Shown: positions 15,334 to 19,589 of the stretch, piece by piece | Layout of the letters: each line of letters starts with the position of its first letter | Position numbering within the stretch: position 1 is the stretch's first letter | Assembly (NCBI GenBank): GCA_050699035.1 | Contig: JBOHDE010000053.1 | Span: 1 to 19,589, forward strand | Reading direction: 5' to 3' | Length of the DNA: 19,589 nucleotides | Source: WHTB01 sp050699035 | GTDB taxonomy: Bacteria > Actinomycetota > Actinomycetes > Propionibacteriales > Nocardioidaceae | Notes under the pieces: generated by a model | The model's input: only the letters and a program-made list of their open reading frames with translations | What the model was told of the DNA's origin: nothing | The model's database searches: none | Translations under genes and position numbers: made by a program

Positions 15334-16557
15334 GTGACTTCTCGCGACGTACCGGGCCATACGTCCGACGGCATGGAACTGATGGGCTACCACGACCTGG
15401 ATGGGCGGCCGGCCTTCAAGCTGGCGCTCCAGGCGGTCGAGGGCAGGTGGTACCTGTTCGCCACGCATTTCTGGGAGTCCCGTCTCAGTGTGATCGACGT
15501 GACGGACCCGGCGGACATGCGCATCGTCGCCAGCCTCGAAGGCCCCGACAAGAGCGCGACGTGGCAGGTGCAAGTGGCCGAGGGACTCCTGGTGCAAGGG
15601 ATCGAGCACCGGCCGCCCGCGTGGGGCGGCGACCCGGACCACCCCGGCGACGAAGGCATCAGGCTCTGGGATGTCTCCGACCCCCGCTCGCCGAAACTCC
15701 TCAGCCACTGGCGGACAGGCGCCCATGGCGTGCACCGCAACCACTACACCGGCGGGCGCTACGTCCACGTGACCGCGGGCAAGCCCGGCTATGAGGGGAA
15801 CATCTACGTCGTCCTCGACATCGATGACCCGAGGCATCCCACAGAGGTGGGGCGGTGGTTTCTGCCCGAGCAGTTCGTCGCGGCCGGAACGAGCCCGGTC
15901 AGGAGGATCTCGCTGCACGGCCCGCCGTACGTCGTCGGCGACCGTGCCTATCTCAGCTACGGCGCGGCGGGGGTCGTGATCCTCGACGTCTCGGACCCGA
16001 CCACACCGGTGCTCGTGTCGCGGCTGGACATTGGGGCGGCGTTCTCCAGCCGGATTGCCATGCACACGGCCGTGCCGGTGCCCGAGCGTCACCTGCTGCT
16101 GGTCAACACCGAAGCCATCGCGGAACTGGCGGAGGAGCCCTACAACTTCGCCGGGGTGGTCGACATCCGCGATGAAAGCGAGCCTCGGCTGCTTTCGTTG
16201 CTGCCCCTGCCCGCCCCGGCGCCGGACGCGCCGTACCCGAACTTCAGCCGGCGCGGTGGGCGCTTCGGACCGCACAACCAGCATCACCCGCAGAGCTCGG
16301 CCGACCTCTACCAATCCGACCACCTTGTCTTCATGACCTGGTTCAACGCAGGGGTACGGGTCTTCGACACCAGCGACCCCTACCTGCCGAGAGAGATCGC
16401 CTGGTATCTCCCGGACGACCCGACCGAGCGCCGGGGCATGCTGCCGAAGACGCTGGTGACCCAGTCCGAGGACATCCTGGTCGACGCCCGCGGCACCGTC
16501 TTCTTCACCGACAAGAACCACGGGATCCACGCCGTCCGGCTGAGGAGCAGGAGATGA
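15334..16557 (+). CDS. LVIVD-repeat beta-propeller protein, copy 2
   Basis: A 407-residue paralogue of the preceding gene, with the same order of blades: LSVIDVTDP, IRLWDVSDPRSP, IYVVLDIDDPRHP, VVILDVSDPTTP and VRVFDTSDPYLP. The shared His set is kept: GVHR (His134), SLHGPP (His195), MHTAVPVP (His244) and FGPHNQHHP (His314, His317). The HTHTHK stretch of copy 1 is replaced by SATWQV, so the two may differ in substrate or metal site. The GTG start at 15334 follows AGGAGG with 7 bases of spacing, which decides the start. It has its own operator-controlled promoter, and its TGA overlaps the ATG of the TPP enzyme (ATGA), so the two are translationally coupled. Likely cytosolic. The molecular function is unknown. 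Confidence 0.9.
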   Translation: MTSRDVPGHTSDGMELMGYHDLDGRPAFKLALQAVEGRWYLFATHFWESRLSVIDVTDPADMRIVASLEGPDKSATWQVQVAEGLLVQGIEHRPPAWGGDPDHPGDEGIRLWDVSDPRSPKLLSHWRTGAHGVHRNHYTGGRYVHVTAGKPGYEGNIYVVLDIDDPRHPTEVGRWFLPEQFVAAGTSPVRRISLHGPPYVVGDRAYLSYGAAGVVILDVSDPTTPVLVSRLDIGAAFSSRIAMHTAVPVPERHLLLVNTEAIAELAEEPYNFAGVVDIRDESEPRLLSLLPLPAPAPDAPYPNFSRRGGRFGPHNQHHPQSSADLYQSDHLVFMTWFNAGVRVFDTSDPYLPREIAWYLPDDPTERRGMLPKTLVTQSEDILVDARGTVFFTDKNHGIHAVRLRSRR

Positions 16558-18302
16558 CCGCGGCCCAGGACCCGCTCCACGTCGGGGATCTGCTGGTGGG
16601 CCTGCTGGTCGCCCACGGCGTCGACACCATCTTCGGCCTTCCCGGCGGGCAGACGGCCGCTCTGTACGACGCCATCGACCGCCACGAGGGGACCATCCGT
16701 CACGTGGGGGTACGTGACGAGCGATCCGCCGCCTACGCCGCTGACGCCTACGCCCGCCTCACCGGCAGGGTGGGCGTCTGTGACGCGACCGTCGGGCCCG
16801 GCACCGCCAAGCTGCCATCCGGGCTCGGCGAGGCCCTGAACTCCTCCATCCCCGTGCTGGCCATCGTCAGCGAGCTGCCGTCCTCGACCGAGGCCCGCCG
16901 CTACCGCGGGGCGACCTCGCAGAGCATGGACCAGGCCGGGTTGCTCGCACCGGTCACCAAGTGGCTCGCCACCGTCCGACGCCAGGAGGATCTGGCCCCT
17001 CTGGTGCGGAGAGCCTTCCGCGAGGCCACCACCGGTCGGCCCGGCCCGGTGGCCCTCATCCTGCCGCAGGATGTGCTGGACGAGGCCCCGCGGCCGCCCG
17101 AGCCGACCACCGACGAGCAGGCGCGACGGTTCGGCTCCTTCCCGGCGATCCGCGCCCTCCCGGACCCTGTGGACGTGGCCAGGGTGGCTGACCTTCTGCG
17201 TGGTGCCCAGCGGCCCCTGGTGCTGCTGGGCGGTGGGGCCCTCGCGTCCGGAGTCGCGGAGCTCGTGGTTCCGCTTGCCGAGGCCGTGGGGGCTGCCGTC
17301 GCGACGACGTTCTCCGGCAAGGGGAGCATCGACGAGGGGCACCCGCTCGCCGTCGGAGTGCTCAGCACCATGGGCACCTCCGCAGCCGCCGGCGCGGCCC
17401 AGGAGGCCGACCTGCTTCTGCTGGTCGGCAGCAAGGCCGGCAGCGGCACCACGTTGGGGTGGTCGCTTCCTCGCGACGACCAGGTGGCGGCGCAGATCGA
17501 CGTCGACCCGGCCGAGCTGGGTCGTGACTTCTCGGTGCAGGCATTCGTCCTCGCTGACGCACGCGAGGCCCTGGCGGCGCTGCTGGAGGCAGTGACCGAC
17601 GACGCAGGGGCCGGACGCGACACGTCCGCCTGGCGGGCGAGGGTCGCGGAGCTCGCCCACGACTGGCGGTCCCGACGGGACGGCGAACGTACGTCGGATG
17701 CGTCACCCATCTGTCCCCAGCGGGTCATGGGCGAGCTGCAGCACCTGCTCGGGCCGACCGACCTGGTCGTCGCCGATGCGAGCCTGGCGAGCGGCTGGGT
17801 GGGCTCCTACCTCGAACAGTCGGAGGTCGGCCGGCGCGTGCTGTTCCCACGCGGCCTCGCCGGGCTGGGATGGGCCGTCCCCGCCGCGCTCGGTGCTGCC
17901 GTAGCCCGCCCGAATGCGCGGGTGTTCGCGCTCGTGGGTGACGGCGCCCTGGCCTACACGGTCGGCGAGCTGGCCGCTCTCGTCCAACACCGGCTGGACG
18001 TCACGCTGATCGTCCTGAACAACAGCTCCTACGGCTGGATCCGGTGGTACCGACGGATCGCCTTCGAGCGCGGCTGGGAGGACGACGACTTCGCCGCCAC
18101 CGACTACGCCGCGGTGGGGCACGCCTACGGGTTCGCGACCGAGCGCGTAGAGAAGGCCGGCGACCTGCGCGGAGCGCTGGCCCGCGTCACCGCCGACCCC
18201 AGGCCCGGTCTGGTGGAGGTCATCTCCTCGGTGTGGGACACACCCGTGGAGGGCCACCGCCAGGCACTGGACGGCGGCACGTCCGCCGACTACGGCTCGT
18301 GA
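16554..18302 (+). CDS. Thiamine-diphosphate-dependent enzyme (acetolactate synthase/benzoylformate decarboxylase-like)
   Basis: A 582-residue enzyme with the three-domain layout of the ALS/decarboxylase superfamily. The N-terminal pyrimidine-binding domain has the catalytic Glu56 in VRDERSAAYAADAYARLTGR; the middle domain begins near residue 200 (VADLLRGAQRPLVLLGGGAL). The C-terminal diphosphate-binding domain has GDG (462-464) followed by NN (489-490), the TPP/Mg2+ motif. No small regulatory subunit is present, which argues against a biosynthetic acetolactate synthase. Decarboxylation or ligation of a 2-keto acid from the substrate of this cluster is more likely. Its ATG overlaps the stop of LVIVD copy 2, and creatininase follows after 64 bases. 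The superfamily is certain; the substrate cannot be read from the sequence. Confidence 0.92.
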   Translation: MTAAQDPLHVGDLLVGLLVAHGVDTIFGLPGGQTAALYDAIDRHEGTIRHVGVRDERSAAYAADAYARLTGRVGVCDATVGPGTAKLPSGLGEALNSSIPVLAIVSELPSSTEARRYRGATSQSMDQAGLLAPVTKWLATVRRQEDLAPLVRRAFREATTGRPGPVALILPQDVLDEAPRPPEPTTDEQARRFGSFPAIRALPDPVDVARVADLLRGAQRPLVLLGGGALASGVAELVVPLAEAVGAAVATTFSGKGSIDEGHPLAVGVLSTMGTSAAAGAAQEADLLLLVGSKAGSGTTLGWSLPRDDQVAAQIDVDPAELGRDFSVQAFVLADAREALAALLEAVTDDAGAGRDTSAWRARVAELAHDWRSRRDGERTSDASPICPQRVMGELQHLLGPTDLVVADASLASGWVGSYLEQSEVGRRVLFPRGLAGLGWAVPAALGAAVARPNARVFALVGDGALAYTVGELAALVQHRLDVTLIVLNNSSYGWIRWYRRIAFERGWEDDDFAATDYAAVGHAYGFATERVEKAGDLRGALARVTADPRPGLVEVISSVWDTPVEGHRQALDGGTSADYGS

Positions 18303-18366
18303 TGGCCACGGACTTCGCACCGGCCCGCGGACGCCTGCCGGAGCTCACCGAGAAGAGGAGCACGGA

Positions 18367-19164
18367 ATGACTGAAGCAATCGGCGGCCAGCATCTCGCCG
18401 CCATGACCCAGCCGGAGGCGGCCCGAGCCCTGGCGCGGGGGACGGCCATCTTGGTGTCGGGCAGCGTCGAGCAGCACGGTGGGCACCTGCCGTTGGGGAC
18501 CGACGCCTACGCGGCGCTCACCGTCGCCGAACGGGTGGCACAACGCATCAACGCACCCATCCTGCCGCTGTCCCCAGTCGGCGTGGCGCCGTACCACCTG
18601 CCTTGGCCCGGATCGCTCACGCTCCGTCCCGACACCTTTCGCCGGCTCCTCTTCGACGTGTGCGAGGGGTTGGTGGCGGCCGGCGTCACCCGGGTGATCA
18701 TCGTCAATTGGCACGAAGGCAACACGCCGTCGATCCGGCTCGGTGCCGACGAGGTTCAGCAGCGGCTGCCGGTGCGGGTCGTGGTGGTGGAGTCGCACAT
18801 CATCACCAACGGCCTCTATCCCGACGAGATGGAGTTCACCCACGCCGGAGCCATGGAGACGGCAGCCGTCCTGGCGTACCAGCCGTCCCTCGTCCAGCTC
18901 GACCAGCTGACACCCGGTAGCCCGGTCGACGCGGGCAACGAGGGCCATGCGCTGTTTCGGCGTCGGGACATCTTCCCGATCCTGCGTGACTTCCGCGAGG
19001 TGGCGCCGAACGGCTGGTACGGGTCGCCCGACCGAGTGGGGGAGGAGCGCGCCGCCGAGATCTTCGACGCCGTGGCCGACTACATCGTCGAGGGTCTCGG
19101 CTCGGTGCTCGCGGCGCTGTCCGACTTCTCGGACGCACCCAGTGACTCGCAGGAAGGACGTTGA
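18367..19164 (+). CDS. Creatininase-family amidohydrolase
   Basis: A 265-residue metal-dependent hydrolase of the creatininase/MftE/formamide-hydrolase family. Expected metal ligands are in place: Glu35, His37 and Asp46 in GSVEQHGGHLPLGTD, His116 in VNWHEGN, and Glu164 in HAGAMETA. The third motif is NWHEGN rather than the common NGHGGN. ATG 18367 follows GAGGAG with about 7 bases of spacing. It lies between the TPP enzyme and the alcohol dehydrogenase in one strand-consistent cluster. Family members open cyclic or linear amides (creatinine, formamides, a RiPP precursor in mycofactocin), so a C-N bond hydrolysis step in the pathway is plausible. No other mycofactocin gene is seen here. Confidence 0.92.
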   Translation: MTEAIGGQHLAAMTQPEAARALARGTAILVSGSVEQHGGHLPLGTDAYAALTVAERVAQRINAPILPLSPVGVAPYHLPWPGSLTLRPDTFRRLLFDVCEGLVAAGVTRVIIVNWHEGNTPSIRLGADEVQQRLPVRVVVVESHIITNGLYPDEMEFTHAGAMETAAVLAYQPSLVQLDQLTPGSPVDAGNEGHALFRRRDIFPILRDFREVAPNGWYGSPDRVGEERAAEIFDAVADYIVEGLGSVLAALSDFSDAPSDSQEGR

Positions 19165-19168
19165 GCCG

Positions 19169-19589
19169 ATGGCTACCGAGACGATGAAGGCGGCGGTGCT
19201 TCGCGGTTGGAACGACCTGGTGGTGGAGGAGGTGCCCCGTCCGGCCCCGGGTCCACGGGAGGTGCTGGTGCAGGTCAAGGCCTGTGGGCTCTGCGGGACA
19301 GACCTGAAGATGGTCACGGGCGCATTCGAGGGCCGCTGGCCACCGTCGTTGCCGTTCGTCATCGGCCACGAGTGGTCCGGCGAGGTCGTGCAGATCGGGG
19401 CCGAGCTGGAGAACCTGCCGTACGGCGTTGGCGACCGGGTGGTCGCCGAGAACCACGCAGGGTGCGGCAGCTGTCCGATGTGTCGGGCCGGCCGCTACCA
19501 CCTCTGTGAGGGAGTCATGCGGCCGGGCTACAAGCTCTACGGCCACACCGCACCTGGAGCCCTGGCGGAGTACGCGTTGCGGCCTCCGG
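19169..19589 (+). CDS. Zinc-dependent alcohol dehydrogenase (MDR family), 3' end beyond window
   Basis: The first 140 residues of a medium-chain dehydrogenase/reductase. The catalytic zinc ligands are Cys42 (ACGLCGTDLK) and His67-Glu68 (IGHEWSGEV). The structural zinc lobe has four Cys (99, 102, 105, 113) in GCGSCPMCRAGRYHLC. The Rossmann NAD(P) domain lies past the edge. ATG 19169 has AGGAAGGA about 10 bases upstream, over the end of creatininase, with 4 bases between genes; ATG 19184 is an alternative start. Enzymes of this shape oxidise polyols, sugar alcohols or aromatic alcohols. Together with a LacI-type operator this hints at a sugar- or polyol-like inducer. Confidence 0.93.
   Translation, partial: MATETMKAAVLRGWNDLVVEEVPRPAPGPREVLVQVKACGLCGTDLKMVTGAFEGRWPPSLPFVIGHEWSGEVVQIGAELENLPYGVGDRVVAENHAGCGSCPMCRAGRYHLCEGVMRPGYKLYGHTAPGALAEYALRPP

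Noticed and set aside
16380..17660. A 426-codon open frame on the minus strand opposite the TPP enzyme
   Set aside because: The TPP enzyme has all its motifs on the other strand; this frame is low-complexity Gly/Arg/Gln sequence.
16554..18302. Biosynthetic acetolactate synthase large subunit (ilvB)
   Set aside because: No small regulatory subunit or branched-chain genes nearby; the neighbours point to a catabolic role.
18367..19164. Mycofactocin cluster (creatininase as MftE)
   Set aside because: No radical SAM, MftB-like or MftA-like gene is in the window, and the third metal motif differs; the small peptide at 12771 lacks the mycofactocin C-terminus.

Overview
The window is very GC-rich DNA with strong third-position G/C bias, frequent ATGA start/stop overlaps and typical actinobacterial families (MocR regulator, LVIVD-repeat proteins, NarL/LiaS-type two-component pair, creatininase family). 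It most resembles a soil- or water-dwelling actinomycete, perhaps Nocardioidaceae; the family-level guess is weak. No rRNA, tRNA, CRISPR array, insertion sequence or phage gene was seen.

Left part (1-7205): a large TPR/LuxR regulator runs off the left edge on the minus strand and is divergent from an alpha/beta hydrolase. Both reading frames are broken by a one-base indel in a short G/C run. A ~500-base spacer with no convincing gene follows, carrying a strong hairpin near its right end. It separates the hydrolase from a minus-strand 871-residue SEC-C/TPR protein and, behind that, a MocR-type (GntR-aminotransferase) regulator.

Middle part (7206-12870): the MocR gene faces a DMT-family exporter and a dihydrofolate-reductase-like protein across a 77-base promoter region with a candidate operator. 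A minus-strand two-component system (10-TM histidine kinase plus NarL-type response regulator, overlapping by one base) is divergent from two translationally coupled small membrane proteins. A perfect 17-base palindrome lies in the space between them. After the membrane proteins comes a tiny gene with a strong ribosome site whose product, after repair of a one-base shift, is a 32-residue peptide.

Right part (12903-19589): this is the most interesting region. A minus-strand alpha/beta hydrolase is divergent from a plus-strand cluster: two LVIVD-repeat beta-propeller paralogues, a thiamine-diphosphate enzyme, a creatininase-family amidohydrolase and a zinc alcohol dehydrogenase cut by the right edge. 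Two near-identical LacI-family-like operators sit at the divergent promoter and in front of the second LVIVD gene, where the operator overlaps the start of a good sigma-70-type promoter. The layout suggests an inducible catabolic module of unknown substrate. The LacI-type regulator and the rest of the pathway would lie outside the window.

Three to four independent single-base frame breaks in short G or C runs also stand out. They are either real decay of accessory genes or residual consensus errors, so frame-broken genes are described both as read and as repaired.
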